A stretch of 64,000 nucleotides of DNA from Pseudocercospora fijiensis CIRAD86 (GCF_000340215.1 NW_006921532.1:7933735-7997734); one strand, 5' to 3'. Numbered from the stretch's first letter, positions 32,851 to 44,391 are shown. The notes: generated from the letters alone by a model not told the origin. Numbers and translations are program-made.

Positions 32851-33529
32851 ATGAGGATCGAAACGTGCTACTTCTGCTCGCAGCCGGTCTACCCGTCCAA
32901 GGGTATCACCTTCGTGCGGAACGATGCCAAAGTCTTCAATTTTTGCCGCTCGAAATGCCACAAAAACGTATGTTCAGACATTACGACATGATTTCGCCCA
33001 GCTCCCAGTCCATGGATATGAAAATCTGACATGTTGATTGTAGTTCAAGATGAAGCGAAACCCACGCAAGCTGGCATGGACCAAATCCTTCCGCCGCGCA
33101 CACGGCAAAGAAATGACGGTCGACTCCACGCTCGCCTTCGCACAACGCCGCAATATCCCAGTTCGCTACAACCGCAATATGGTGGCCAAGACCCTGGAGG
33201 CCATGCAGAGAATATCGGAGATCAGAGCAAGACGTGAGAGACAGTTCTACAAGAACCGCATGAAGGGCAACAAGGAGCTGCAGCTCGAAGCAGACAGGAA
33301 GCTTGTGGCTGAGAACCAGCACTTGCTCCCGCTTCAGTACAGAGATCAGGTCGAGCAGGTCATGAAGGAGGTTGTGGAGCCTATGAAGGCGGAAGTGGAG
33401 GCGATGGAGGAGGAGATCCCGCTCGAGGAGCAAGAACGACTCCAGCCGGCGAAGAGCGCTCTGAAGCAGAAGAAGAAGCGGAGATTGGTGGTCGGCGTCG
33501 GTGTGGAAGAGATGGATGTGGATGGTTGA
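32851..33529 (+). CDS. RLP24: Rlp24-type ribosome biogenesis factor (L24e family)
   Basis: Exons 32851-32967 and 33044-33529; 76-nt phase-0 intron (GTATGT donor, CTGAC branch, TGTAG acceptor); 200 residues. Zinc-ribbon cysteines C6, C9, C32 and C36 ([28 protein letters not shown] joined to [17 protein letters not shown]) match the L24e fold. The long helical, charged C-terminus to 200 residues distinguishes Rlp24 from the shorter ribosomal eL24. Rlp24 loads on pre-60S particles in the nucleolus and recruits the AAA-ATPase Drg1 for its release in the cytoplasm. Confidence 0.94.
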
Positions 33530-34849
33530 GTCTGCGGGATGTTGATGCGGCGAAAGCTGCTCTGTGTTTGTTTGAAAGCGTTGGCGCTCGGCGTTGGTGG
33601 AAAAATTTGCATGGAGCGAAGATGTGAAAAGGCTGGAGGTTATGCTATGCTCCATTGCACAATACTCATGAAAACTGTGAAGCAAGGCTAGTTTCTCTGA
33701 GTCCACGAACCATTCTGGAAAGGTAGACCTTCGACTTGAGGTGCGGTCTGACTTGCTAGCGTATTCGCCGATCGACTGGTAGGGATGCAATCCCAAATCT
33801 CGACCTCATTCGTTGAAAGAAGACTGATTTGCAGGACTTCTATCGAATAGGCGATCGCAGCAAGTCCACGTTGAGGTCCCTTAGACTGCGGTCAATCCCA
33901 TCATCAGTTCAATCCGCTCGATTCGACCCGTCCAAGATGCTTGGTCTGGTGGTGCAGGCTCGAAAGAGTGATTAGAAGCATAAATGCTATCTTTCGACAA
34001 TGTAACCAATAGATTTCGGCCTAGTCCTCAAGAAATACCCAATATACACCACCATGGTCCTGAAGTCGGACAAGCATTGGGCTTGCTGCGAGGATGCTGA
34101 GCTGTGCTGCATCAGGATGCTTGTTTAATCCTCACCATGCGACACATCATGACTGGCAGCTCCGATTTGCGCGCTCTTAGGTATGGGCCATGAGCCAGTG
34201 CATCTGTCGCCATGTAGGCTTGTCGTGAGTGAAGCTATCTATCACGAGAATATGCTTAGAAATGCAGAAGCTTGACGGGTGACCGAATAATTCATTTCTC
34301 TTAGCACTACAAGCTCTTCCTCACTAAACATATCGAGCGAGGTCATCCCTGGGTGAGACAGAATTCATCCTGCTACAGGTTGGAAAGCACTCTGGGTGAA
34401 TCGAGCTTTCCAAGACGAAGCGAATCGTTGGTCTCGATAAGGCTGAGAGTGATTTGATATTGGATGTATTCGAGAAGGTGAGTACGAATATTATATTATG
34501 CAGCTAGGAATTTTTGGGCTGTTTCTGATGTTTTGGCAGAATATCGATATTCAGGTTCGATTCAGATGGACTCACTCCAAGGACTTCCGCACTTGGGGAA
34601 AATCGAATCACAATCCACAATGCATCTTGGGACTATGAGGGTAGCGAGCCACGACATGGAGCTCGTGCGACCTCTCTCTCTCTTGCAGAGGAACCGCACT
34701 TTGATGCCTTGGCGCCATGCACGTAGAATTGCCTTGGGCTTGGAGGATCTGGACTAGATGCTGTGAGGTGGGTGACCTGGGGAAATCTGCGGCCAGCAAC
34801 ACACAGCGCATGTCGGCCATCACACAACGAAGCTGATCAGCAATCGTCC
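33530..34849. other. Intergenic, no gene seen
   Basis: About 1.3 kb between the ends of two converging genes. Short open frames on both strands around 34,530-34,990 lack any domain and overlap one another. No repeat or RNA gene recognised. Confidence 0.5.
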
Positions 34850-35956
34850 CTAATGGTCGGTATACATGTCTCCGAGGCCGTCGCGCCTCACCGCAGGATC
34901 CTTCCCTCTCTCTATAGCTTCATCGATCTTCCTATCCATGAACCCCTCAAAGTTCCTGATCTTTCTTCTCGCGCTTTTCCCGGCACTAGGTAACCACAGC
35001 TCATTAAAGAATGATGTCGCTTCCCTCAAACTCTTTCGGTTTTCCCACACTATCTCGTATTTCTGCAGAGCCGCTGCGCTCTCAAAACATATTCCATACA
35101 TCTGACACAGGGCTTTCCATTCGATTGTACAGTCCTTAGCCTCGCCTTTGAACAGCCAAGGCCACATATGTTCCCAAACGCGACCTGTTATGCAGTCTGG
35201 CCAGTCCGTCTCGATCAGCCAGTCCATATGTCTTTTATACTGCTCTTTCGGGTTCCTCCGAATCGCTTCGCGTGTCACGGCAAATTGCGAGCAGCATGGT
35301 CCCGCGATTATCTCTGGAACCTGGACATCATTTCCAAAGTTCGCTCGCATGGCAGGCGCTACCCACGGCTCTTCTTGTTTCGTCGTCTCTTCTACCGTAT
35401 TTGTAGTGTTTATCCAATCGGGACAAGCATCTTTCCAGCTCACCCTTAGATTGAAGTATTCTCTCTTCAAGACTTGCTCAAGGTCTAATCTTGAAAGTGT
35501 AAAGATCATAGAGCCTTTCAAAGGGCTGTCGATGTGCCATTCGCTTTCGTGGAAGTGAATAAAAATGCTGATATCGGGAAGATTGTCGTAAAAGTCGTAG
35601 AGATAGGTAAAGTACATCAAGGCTTCGCGGCCTTTCGCGACCGGAGGATGGAACTTTGCAGACGGATCATCGCTAACATAGCGAACGACATTGAGACCCG
35701 GTACGCGGAGGTGCTCTGTCCAGGAGATATCATCTTTCTTCGTTGAAGCGATGACTAGGTTCGTGGTGATGTCTCGATCGTATCTGTACGGATACTCGGA
35801 CAATCTAATGTAGCGATTGGGCGAGTTCCATTCTTGCCATTCCCAAATTTGGTTACGGACTGCAGGAGCAATGTGTACCAAGGAGAAGTAGACGACGGGT
35901 ACAAGAAGGAGTGCGAAGTTGATCAAGGTCTTCGGCCGTATCTGTGGTAGAAGCAT
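34850..35956 (-). CDS. DUF3431 family protein, putative Golgi/ER type II membrane glycosyltransferase-like
   Basis: Single exon, 368 residues from ATG 35,956; the frame is open upstream but that part is not protein-like. An uncleaved N-terminal anchor (INFALLLVPVVYFSLVHIA, about residues 11-29) is followed by a lumenal domain with the DUF3431 pattern: NLVIASTKKDDISWTEHL, VPGLNVVRYV, KGREALMYFTYLYDFYDNLP, DISIFIHFHESEWH and later PCCSQFAVTREAIRRNP, MDWLIETDWPD, RVWEHMWPWLFKG. Members are common in ascomycetes and look related to glycosyltransferases; no substrate is established, so function is inference. Confidence 0.83.
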   Translation of the reverse strand: MLLPQIRPKTLINFALLLVPVVYFSLVHIAPAVRNQIWEWQEWNSPNRYIRLSEYPYRYDRDITTNLVIASTKKDDISWTEHLRVPGLNVVRYVSDDPSAKFHPPVAKGREALMYFTYLYDFYDNLPDISIFIHFHESEWHIDSPLKGSMIFTLSRLDLEQVLKREYFNLRVSWKDACPDWINTTNTVEETTKQEEPWVAPAMRANFGNDVQVPEIIAGPCCSQFAVTREAIRRNPKEQYKRHMDWLIETDWPDCITGRVWEHMWPWLFKGEAKDCTIEWKALCQMYGICFESAAALQKYEIVWENRKSLREATSFFNELWLPSAGKSARRKIRNFEGFMDRKIDEAIERGKDPAVRRDGLGDMYTDH

Positions 35957-36276
35957 TGCGACGAGTGACGAGAAGACACATTGCTGAAGAAGAAGCCCAC
36001 AGGCGAAAAGACTGTGTTTCAGCGCATCGTGATTGTGCGAGTCCGCGATCTGAGAGCTCCGAAATGGAAGGATGAGTTGCAACTCTTGGCAAGGACGATG
36101 AGGCACTTGGCTCAACGACCTGCGCGGCGTTTTCTCGCCGGCTCCATGCTGGTCAAAGCTCACGATTAGAAAACACCCTCGACGTCCTCCAGTGAGCAAC
36201 AACATCTGCATGGAGAGTGCACGTATGTGGCAGCCAAATTGCTGGTAAGATCTAGGTCTGATTCGAGGCCTGTAAC

Positions 36277-37282
36277 CTACAGCGACTCCTCAATCTTGAC
36301 CATTTCCACAATCTTACTCTGAATATCCTTCTTCACAGCCTCCGATGGCTCCTCATAAGGCCTCCTGGGCCTCAGCTTCTCGGTAGCACCCTCAATGCCG
36401 GCATACTGGGCGCTCGTCAAGCTAGCGGCATACTTGGTATTCGCAATGCCGGCTTTGCTGAAACTCTCAGCGATAGCCGCGATCCTGTGTAACTTCAAAG
36501 CCTCATCGGTCTTGCCAGACTTGTAAAGGTCGTAGATATGGCGTAAAGTTCGCGGGAAGATATTTGCAAATGCTGCTATGCAACCTGCTGAGCCAACTGC
36601 AAGACCTCCCAGCAAGAAATCGGATTGTCCTCCATAAGTAGCGAACCGTGTCTCTGGAAACGTTGCTGCCAGACGTGTGATCTTGCCGACTGAGGCACAG
36701 GTGAGTTTCGTTCCTACGATGTTGGAATGTCGGTCCGCAAGATCAGTCATAACGTCGGAGTCGATATCGATTCCGTTGCAGACTCCAGGGAAATTATAGA
36801 TGACAATTGGAAGAGGGCTGGCATGGACGTCAGCCAGGGCTAATAAACTCGGTCAATGAATGGTGAACATACCTCTTCTGAGCAATTTCATCGTAGAAGT
36901 TCGTGATCACTTTAGCAGTTGTCTGCTTGCCGAAGTATGCACAAGGCAAGACAAGGACATAGTCTGCTTTCGCAGCCGCTGCATCGCCGATGAATTCGAG
37001 CACTTGCTTCGTGCTGTGACCGCCAACTCCGGCCATAATAGGGTAGTCTGGGCCAACAGCTTCTCTTGCGGTCTTCAGAAGTGTCGCACGCTCGTCTCTG
37101 GTAAGCATGAATGTCTCGGCATTGGTTCCAAGGATGACCAGCCCGGTAAGATATTTTGAGAGATACGCATAGTATTTCTTTTGTGATTCAATATCCAGTT
37201 CGTCTGTCTGGTGGTCGAAGAATGTTACAGCAGGTGCCCAGATGCCAGCTGGAGGCACTTTGCTCTGAGAGTGACCATTCAT
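36277..37282 (-). CDS. DapA-family class I aldolase/lyase (dihydrodipicolinate synthase-like)
   Basis: Exons 37282-36873 and 36817-36277; 55-nt intron (GTATGT donor, GCTGAC branch, CCAG acceptor) joining EIAQKS to PLPIVIYNFPG; 316 residues. TIM-barrel signatures: GIWAPAVTFFD, GLVILGTNAETFMLT (the GTxGE-like anion loop), VGPDYPIMAGVG, catalytic Tyr144 in IVIYNFPG and Schiff-base Lys174 in NIVGTKLTC. As fungi make lysine by the aminoadipate route, such proteins act instead as 4-hydroxy-2-oxoglutarate-type, keto-deoxy-galactonate or related aldolases; the substrate cannot be read from the sequence. No cluster partner is seen. Confidence 0.88.
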
Positions 37283-37893
37283 ACTGGGCAGGTTGTATTT
37301 GTCGATTTCCAGTTCTTGGTCTTCACCGAATTCCTTCTCGAGACCTGCAGTTGATAGAGAGATCGTCGTGAGACACTGCTATTGTGCTGTAATAAGGAAA
37401 CTACATCACAGTCAACAACTTGCTTTCGTGAGGTTGTTATCACTGACGCCGAGCTCGGTGGACAATTTTCCAACCCGGCAGCTGCGGGCAAAGGTTCGCC
37501 GAGCAGAGCTCTTTAGCTTTGGGGGAGCAATGCAGCACATTATGAGTACAGGAGGGCATATTTCAAGCACTTGCGTCCCTCGCAGATCCACTTACCACAC
37601 ACAAGCTATGCGCTATCTCGGACCCCGTGATGACCCATGTGCTGTCGGAATCGCATCTGAGTGTTTCCAGTCCTTTGAAGACTGGCCGAGTAATGCGGTA
37701 TGAATATGAATATGTGGAGACTTCAAACGCTGACCAAATAGTAAAACATTATTCATGTACCCAAACTACCAAACCAATCAATACACTCATTAGGTCGTCT
37801 GTGCTGTGAATTTGCTCGTACAGTTATGACCGCGCTTCGCTCCCTCGGGTATAAAGCTTCAAACCTTTTCCTCAGAACCAAATTCCTCGCTGT
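37283..37893. other. Intergenic between aldolase and PIL1 genes
   Basis: Both neighbours are on the minus strand, so this holds the aldolase promoter and the PIL1 terminator region. Short plus-strand frames here are not supported. Confidence 0.45.
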
Positions 37894-38966
37894 TTATGCA
37901 GCGACCGCGCGCTCTTCATCCCGCCCGCGGACGGACTCATCCTCCTCGTACTCTTGTCCAGCATGCTGGTCAGCCGAGACCCACAAACCAGACTCACGGT
38001 CTTGATCTTGGTCGGCAAGGTCGACACCTTGTGCCTTGTTGCGGCGGCGCTGAGACAGGGTGCGTGCCCGGGTGGACAAGCTGGGCTTGACAGCAGCGTT
38101 CTGCTCGACCCAGTTGGTGAGGGCATCTTCGCAGTCTTGGATGATGGCCTTGGAAGCCTCGTAGCCGTCGTATGCGTTGCGAGTCTCGCCAGGAGTGACT
38201 GGAGTGTCATCAACCAACTCGAGCAAGTGCTTGCCGTAGCCGGCGATGATGGCCAACTTCTCGCTGTGCTCACGAAGCGCGTCAAACTGGTAAGTGAAAG
38301 CAGCCTTCAGCTTCTCGCGGGTGATGTTGGATAGCTGGGCCTCAGCAACGAGAGACTCTGCCTCAGCGCGGACGAGTTCTTGCTCAAGAACGACGATCTT
38401 CGGGCTGTTTGGCTCCTTGTACTTGAGCTGTGCGATCTGGTCGGTGATCTTCTGCTTGCGGTCTCTGCTTGGCTGGACGGAAGCCTCGATGTTTCGAATG
38501 CTTTTCATGGTAACACGGTACTGATCGTATCGGTCGACGAATTGGTCTTCGAGTTCACCAATCTCGTAGATGAGAACTCCAAGCTTGTCGGTGACATCTG
38601 AGACATCATCGTCACAGCCTTCACCCCAGATGGAGAGTTGTTGTGCAACCTCCATGCGCTCCCTGCCGACAAGCTCCATGGATCGCATGACGTTTTTCTC
38701 CATCTTCACGAGCTGCGAAAGCTTCTTTGCGAGATCTGGACCGAAGGCCCCTGGATGAACCGACTTGCGGAATGTGTGGCCTGCATGCAACAGTCAGATT
38801 CAAATACTCCATGCATGCATGAGCACGTCTGAAGTCGCGATCGCTTACCGATATTGGCCTTTCCAAAGAGACGACCGCCCTTCGTCGACGACGACGGTGG
38901 TGGCGGGTTCTGAATCTGCGACGCGGTGGGCGCGCGAGACTGGCGCATGGAATAAGTGCGATGCAT
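37894..38966 (-). CDS. PIL1: Eisosome core component Pil1/Lsp1 (BAR-domain protein)
   Basis: Exons 38966-38849 and 38780-37894; 67-nt intron (GTAAGC donor, CTGAC branch, TGCAG acceptor); 334 residues. The N-terminus MHRTYSMRQSRAPTASQIQ and GRLFGKANIGHTFRKS segment, then AFGPDLAKKLSQLVKMEKNV, SIWGEGCDDDVSDVTDKLG, SRDRKQKITDQIAQLKYKEP and ALTNWVEQNA are strongly conserved in the Pil1 family. Pil1 forms half-tubes under the plasma membrane that shape eisosomes and bind PI(4,5)P2. The acidic tail after residue 270 is variable and probably disordered. Confidence 0.96.
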
Positions 38967-40153
38967 GTTGGGCGAGCGGCGTAGTGATGTGTGTGGTCAA
39001 TGGATATTGGTTCAGTGTTGATAGCTCCGAGAGACTTGTGCAGGGGCTCGCAACAATGGCGAGGAGAAAGGTATACATATCAGCATTCAGGAAGAGCGCG
39101 GGCGGAAAGCTAAGCATGACGGCATGTCTTGTGAACGAGCCCAAGGCCGCGCCGTGCTTCTTGTCAGATCAACACCACCCCGGCGTAACCCTGGCCAACT
39201 TACTAGACTTCAGCGTTCCGTTGCCAGGGAGCGAGCTGGCCTGGCGGTGGACTACTTTCCAGCAAACACCCGACTTTCCTTGGTGAACGACATGGCGAAG
39301 GCTATCGATGGTGCAATCCTACATCCGCCTTCTCATTCTTACGCTCATCACCAGCTGTGGCTTGCATGTTTACACAAAGAAAGCCGCGTTCCTGGTGCGA
39401 TGACGTCGGTGTCGTTTTCGAGAGCAGCGGTCCAAAGCTTGTCCAACATCCTCTCGCGCTCGCCGCTCACGATCTACCTTCGATGTGCCTCCGCGCTAGT
39501 GCTCGTCGATGAGGCTGTGCAGACATGGGAACAACACTCATGTGACCATTCTTTGGATGTTAAAACGAACACAGCGCCGAAAAACACTCAACGACTTCGT
39601 TCCACGCCAGATTGTGGTGACCTCCTCGACTGATCGTATTGGCTGTTGCACTCGTCCGGGAGAGCTAATGACGAGCGTTATAAACGACTTCCTCATTAAT
39701 CGCACACTCTCTACTCTGCTCTCTAGTCATACAAATCCAGCGATCAACTCGACTGATCGCACTGGCTGTTGCACTCGTCCGGGATCCACAATCAAACGAA
39801 TGATACAAATCAGTCCAAATGCAAACGTCAACGAGAAGTGAGGCTAGTATCAAGCTGAACAGATCTCACCCAGCTTCTCGTCCTACATCCTGCTCGATCG
39901 TCTGCCATGGCCGCTGTCAATGTACCACTAGCCTTTTCTCCATCTCGCTCTTCCGCCTGCTACTGCGACAAGCCGGTCTCTCCAAGTCGAACGCTTTTGC
40001 TACTCGCAATCTTGAATGCCTGAACCTGAGCTCGTATTGCATGACATCTGCCTCTCAACTATGCTCATTGCAGGTGAGCCGAGAGGCGGAAATCTTTCCG
40101 AGTGATGCCTTCCTGGCTCTTTGACGCCTTCCTCCATGTGTAGAGGACTATTC
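38967..40153. other. Intergenic with a 37-bp direct repeat
   Basis: Promoter flank of PIL1 and terminator flank of the AT-hook protein gene. Open frames (38,765-39,286; 39,124-39,633 plus) have no recognisable domain. A 37-bp sequence, CTCGACTGATCG...CTCGTCCGGGA, occurs at 39,625-39,661 and again at 39,748-39,784 with two C/T differences. Confidence 0.6.
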
Positions 40154-42778
40154 CTACTTGTCCTCAACAATGGCTCCTGGATGCGGCATTCTAGCTGCCA
40201 ACCTAGAAGAACCATTACCAAGCGCCGGCGAGGCCGAAGCAGATGCAGCACCTGAAGAGTGCTTGCGCGCGACTCTAATAGTCTCTGGCGATGCTTCCTT
40301 TGCCGATCCGTTCGGGAGGGAAGTTGAACGTGAGACTGCTGAAGCTGGAGGTGGCTTGTTGACAGCAGTGAAACCCGAGCCAGTCTTCAATACCGGCACG
40401 TGAACTTGAGCATGCGCTGGCTGACTGGAAGCATGCTCAGGTCCATCAGAGGTCAAGTCAATTGTGGTAGGTTGTGGATCTGACATAGATGTGCCATTGG
40501 AGGCCGGTCTGAGATTGTTTGTGCGCACAGGCTGCATTGGTCCTCTGTTCGGCATTTGAGGTCCTGGTGCCTGTTCCACCGGGAAGGCCTCAGATCCGAA
40601 TGCCTGAACGGCAGCCTCGCTGTGTGGCGCGAAAGAGAACTTCATGGACTGACCAGACCGAGGCAAGAAGCCTGGCACATACATTTTCATCTTCGTAAGT
40701 TGCACACCAGCATTTGCAGGTCCAGCAGTCGCGCCGTTTTGCATAGACTGACCTGCTGCATGGACTTGAGGCATGCCGCCTGGAGCGGGTGATGGAGAAG
40801 GTCCGGCTGGCGTTGCTGGAGGGGAGCCATTTAGCTGCAATGGATTCAGGTGCTGTGCAGCGATGTAGGGCTGTTGTTGGGCGTGTTGCATGCTTCTACG
40901 TCGCTCGAGCTCAATCGCATTCAGTTGCTGGGCTTGTGAATGCGGCGGATTCGTCGTCTGCTGGCCTGGCAACATCTGCGCAGCCAGCTGCTGCTGCTGC
41001 TCCTGTGCTTTCGCGTTTGCCCGCCTGACCTGTTCCACTCGGAACCTGTGTGCGGATAGCTGCGCACTATACGACATACACTGCCAACTGCTATTCTCCT
41101 TGCTTCCTTGGTTGATCAAATGATCGATCTGCATGTACAGATGCCGCAACGCACGACTAAGGCCCGCATGCAACCGGGCATTGACCTGTAAACAGCCAGA
41201 ATCGAGAACTCGCTGGAACGCTTTGATAGCGACGCCTTCTGGGGTATCAGCCAAGTCCATCTGCAGGATTGGCCTCGGGCCGCCAGGCTGACCGGGCAGT
41301 GGCTCGACAAATTTCCTAGGACGTCCTGGTCCTCTCTGTTGTTGATTGTTGTAATACTCTGAAAGAGCCTGGTTATGTTGCATCTGAAGCTGATGTGTAA
41401 TCTGATGTGTCGTTCGCTGCTGGGCCCACGACTTGAGAGCGTTCTGGATGAACTGAATTCCATATGTCAATGGGCCATCGGGATCACCTGGGTTCTTTTG
41501 CTGGTCATTCACGTTCTCTCCTTGCTGCTCTTCCGCATCCTCTGCTGCACTACTCTCAGAGTCATCCTCATCATCGTCAGCACCGAACAAAGATAGAAAG
41601 CCATCGATTTGGTCGCCGGCCTGAGGTGCTGTCTGCTTCTTTGCTCGAGCCTTGCTGGGCGGCGCAGGTTTGCCGTCTGGCGGTGGTGTGGCAGGAACAG
41701 CCGGTACGCCGCCAAAGTTTGTAAGGGCTGATGACAGGGTCTCTAGCTTGTGGATCATATCTGCGATAGTGTCAGGCTTGCTTGGCTTAGGATCATGAGT
41801 TATATCGATGAAATGAATGACTGGCTGTGGCATTGGCGGTGGTGGGTTAGGCAGCGGCAATGGCGGTGGACGTTGCATTCCTGGCGGCGGTGGTCCTTGG
41901 GGATAGCGCGGAGGTGCGCTCGGAACATTCTGTGTTTGACTAGGACCATTTTGAACCTGGTGAGAAGACACTCGCTGATTATTGGCATTTGGCGCTTGTT
42001 CAACGACGGGCTGCTGTTGAGGTTGTGGATGTCTGACTGAGGGAGTTTGATGAACTGGTGTCGCGTTCTGTGGTGTTGCCTCAGTTGATGATCGTGAAAG
42101 CTGCTTCAGGGCCTTTGAAGTCTTGGCAGTCTCCACTTTTGGCTTGGCTTGTGACTTGGATTTGCGCTTTCCTTTGGGCGCTGCCTGTGATTTCTCATTT
42201 TCGCTTTCTTCGTCGCCGCCTGCGATGTAGTAGGACATGAAATCGCCATAATCAGCTCGGGCAGCTGATCCTGGGGGGCTTTCGTCTTTCAAGGGCGACT
42301 CTTCTCGAGGTGGAGTGGGTGGCGCTGAGGACAGCGAAGACAAGCCAGATGATGGTGCCGGTGACGCAGCTTTTCCAGACTCAATTTCAGGTGTATCTTC
42401 AGTCATTTCCACGTCTATATCGTCAAGTGGTTCCGAGTAGCGTTTTCGAGTTTCGCGTCGTGGGCGCGACACAGCGATAGTATCACCATTGTCTTGCTTT
42501 GGTTTGGGAGAGCGAACATTAAGTTTCAGTCTTGGCTTCTTTGCTGGCGGTGGCTCGACAGATGGCGACTCGTGACTGGGCCGTGGGCTGTCCTCGGTGA
42601 GATCAGAGCCATTGCTCTTAGGGGATGCAGCGCGTCGAAGTCTTGATTTAGAGTTCCTGGTGCTCGAGTGCGCCATGCCTCTCTCCGTGGCCGACTTGTA
42701 TTTGGCAATCTTTGCATTGGATATCCTCGAAGTGAAATGAAAGACCGACACTGACGAGTTGTTGGCAGACGCCGGCAT
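40154..42778 (-). CDS. Large Pro/Gln-rich nuclear protein with AT-hook, function unknown
   Basis: Single long frame of 874 residues; ATG 42,676 (MAHSSTRNSKSRLRRAASP) is an alternative start giving 840. Features in order: basic/Ser-rich N-terminus with nuclear-localisation-like KKPRLKLNVRSPKPK, an acidic patch DDIDVEMTEDTPEIE, Pro- and Gln-rich spacer with a PPPLPLPNPPPPMPQP tract, an acidic SLFGADDDEDDSESSA segment, a more structured core (about 440-640: LTYGIQFIQNALKSWAQQRT, AIKAFQRVLDSGCLQVNARL, GLSRALRHLYMQIDHLINQG) containing an AT-hook-like RGPGRPRKF, and a low-complexity tail with IDLTSD, a possible SUMO-interacting motif. A chromatin or transcription role is likely but not demonstrated. 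Confidence 0.75.
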   Translation of the reverse strand: MPASANNSSVSVFHFTSRISNAKIAKYKSATERGMAHSSTRNSKSRLRRAASPKSNGSDLTEDSPRPSHESPSVEPPPAKKPRLKLNVRSPKPKQDNGDTIAVSRPRRETRKRYSEPLDDIDVEMTEDTPEIESGKAASPAPSSGLSSLSSAPPTPPREESPLKDESPPGSAARADYGDFMSYYIAGGDEESENEKSQAAPKGKRKSKSQAKPKVETAKTSKALKQLSRSSTEATPQNATPVHQTPSVRHPQPQQQPVVEQAPNANNQRVSSHQVQNGPSQTQNVPSAPPRYPQGPPPPGMQRPPPLPLPNPPPPMPQPVIHFIDITHDPKPSKPDTIADMIHKLETLSSALTNFGGVPAVPATPPPDGKPAPPSKARAKKQTAPQAGDQIDGFLSLFGADDDEDDSESSAAEDAEEQQGENVNDQQKNPGDPDGPLTYGIQFIQNALKSWAQQRTTHQITHQLQMQHNQALSEYYNNQQQRGPGRPRKFVEPLPGQPGGPRPILQMDLADTPEGVAIKAFQRVLDSGCLQVNARLHAGLSRALRHLYMQIDHLINQGSKENSSWQCMSYSAQLSAHRFRVEQVRRANAKAQEQQQQLAAQMLPGQQTTNPPHSQAQQLNAIELERRRSMQHAQQQPYIAAQHLNPLQLNGSPPATPAGPSPSPAPGGMPQVHAAGQSMQNGATAGPANAGVQLTKMKMYVPGFLPRSGQSMKFSFAPHSEAAVQAFGSEAFPVEQAPGPQMPNRGPMQPVRTNNLRPASNGTSMSDPQPTTIDLTSDGPEHASSQPAHAQVHVPVLKTGSGFTAVNKPPPASAVSRSTSLPNGSAKEASPETIRVARKHSSGAASASASPALGNGSSRLAARMPHPGAIVEDK

Positions 42779-43394
42779 GTATGCGGATGGCGGCGGTGGT
42801 GTAAAAGGAAAAGTTTGTGACGGAGTTGAGGTTTGAGGTTGCGCCTAGAAAAAAAAGTGGGTCCCGCTGTCAGGCGCCTCTCAGAGTCAACAATGGCCGG
42901 CGCGCATAAGTGAATGTTGTGGCCTGTCGCTGCCAGCGTGGAACCGAGCGTGTGTTGGCGTGCGACGAGATGAAGCATACGCCGACCTAAATTCTAGATG
43001 ATGGCGAAAGAAGATGTACCAAAGAGGCATGCACCAGATTGGAGAAAGGGCGATGGGCGATGGACTGATCGCGAAAGGAGACCATCAGTTTTCTGGGCTA
43101 GTGCTTGTGAAAGTGACAAACACTCACCGGGTTGCCGCAGATGAGCAATCCTCTGCCTGAGACACGAATGCAGAGGCGGCTGATCGAATGCACTCGGTTC
43201 TGAATGTGTCGCAACAGCAATTGTCACATGCATCTGCTCCAGGCTACTTTGATCCTCTGCTCCCCTCCCGTCCTCCTCCTGCTCCACATCTTCCTGAAGC
43301 AGCTACTGAGCACTAGCGCCGGCAGATCCCGTCGGGCCAGCTTTCGACATTCTGAAGCTCGTGAACGTGAAGCATTCGTGGTTCAGGCATCATC
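42779..43394. other. Divergent intergenic region
   Basis: 616 bp between the head-to-head AT-hook gene and SWP1; both promoters. A short poly-A tract (AGAAAAAAAAG) lies at about 42,846. No gene supported. Confidence 0.5.
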
Positions 43395-44391
43395 ATGAGG
43401 GTTCTGCAAAGCATTGGCGTCGTCGCTGCAGGTCTCTGTGCCGCTGTTGAGGCAGCAAGTGCATGGACGTTCGATGCAGCGTCGTTGACCGTCACGGGAA
43501 AGGCTGCGGAGGGAGCCAAGCAGAGGTGCGTAGCAAGCAATGCACACAGCCAATGTGATGCACCTCAAGAGTTTCTGCTAACCGCGGCCACGACAGCTTC
43601 TCGCCGACCAACCCTCTCGGTGTCCCTGTTCTCTTGCCAGCGTCGTCTACACTCAAAGTTGTCCTTACCGCACAAGAGGGCAAGGCCGCGAAGAGACCGC
43701 ATCAGGCTTTCTTGACACTTAGAGAAGAAGAGACTGGACTGGAAGAGTCATTCGCATTCAGCGTCAAGGATAGTGGCAAAGCGAAAGTCGACATCGTATG
43801 CACATGAGCCCCAAAATCGATTTGTGCATTCACACACGCAAGCTGACGAATTTACTCGCACAGTCCCAAAAAGATCTCCCCTTCCAATTCCTCACTACCT
43901 CAAAGCCCATTCAGGCCTCCGTAGTCCTCGCCTCCTTTGGATCCTCTACACCCTACTCTGGCCCAGCATTCCAGATCAAGATTCAACATGACACGACCCC
44001 AGCACAAGCCGTGCCTGCTCCACCCGAGCGCTACACTGCCAAACCAGAGATCCACCACATCTTCAAAGCTGACCCTCGTTCTCCGCCGACCGTAGTCTCG
44101 CTCTTCTTTACGCTCGCAATCCTCGCGACGGTTCCAGTTCTGCTAGGAGGATGGGTACTGCTGGGAGGGAACGTGGAGCATATGGGTAAAGCACTCGGTG
44201 CGAACCCAGTCGCGCATGGATTGTTCTTCGGTAGTATCGTGGCTATGGAAGGCGTGTTCTTCCTGTACTACACTAGCTGGAACCTGTTTCAGACGCTGCC
44301 AGCTGCCGGGATACTGGGGGTTGTTGCATTCGTCAGCGGAAGCAGAGCCTTGACTGAAGTGCAGGGGAGAAGATTGGCTGGACAGCGCTGA
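43395..44391 (+). CDS. SWP1: Swp1/ribophorin II, oligosaccharyltransferase delta subunit
   Basis: Exons 43395-43525, 43597-43795 and 43864-44391; introns 71 nt (GTGCGT...CGACAG) and 68 nt (GTATGC...CGCACAG); 285 residues. Cleaved signal peptide about 1-22 (MRVLQSIGVVAAGLCAAVEA), lumenal beta-rich domain (SFSPTNPLGVPVLLPASS, FLTLREEETGLEESFAFSVK, SQKDLPFQFLTTSKPIQASV) and three C-terminal membrane helices (VVSLFFTLAILATVPVLLGG, AHGLFFGSIVAMEGVFFLYY, AAGILGVVAFVSGSRAL). The order and length match Swp1, which supports N-glycan transfer by the OST complex in the ER. Confidence 0.93.

Noticed and set aside
34540..34590. Possible tRNA (GGTTCGATTC-like B box at about 34,555)
   Set aside because: No matching A box, acceptor stem or anticodon arm could be folded around it.
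39625..39784. CRISPR-like direct repeats
   Set aside because: Only two imperfect copies in a fungal nuclear intergenic region; no array.
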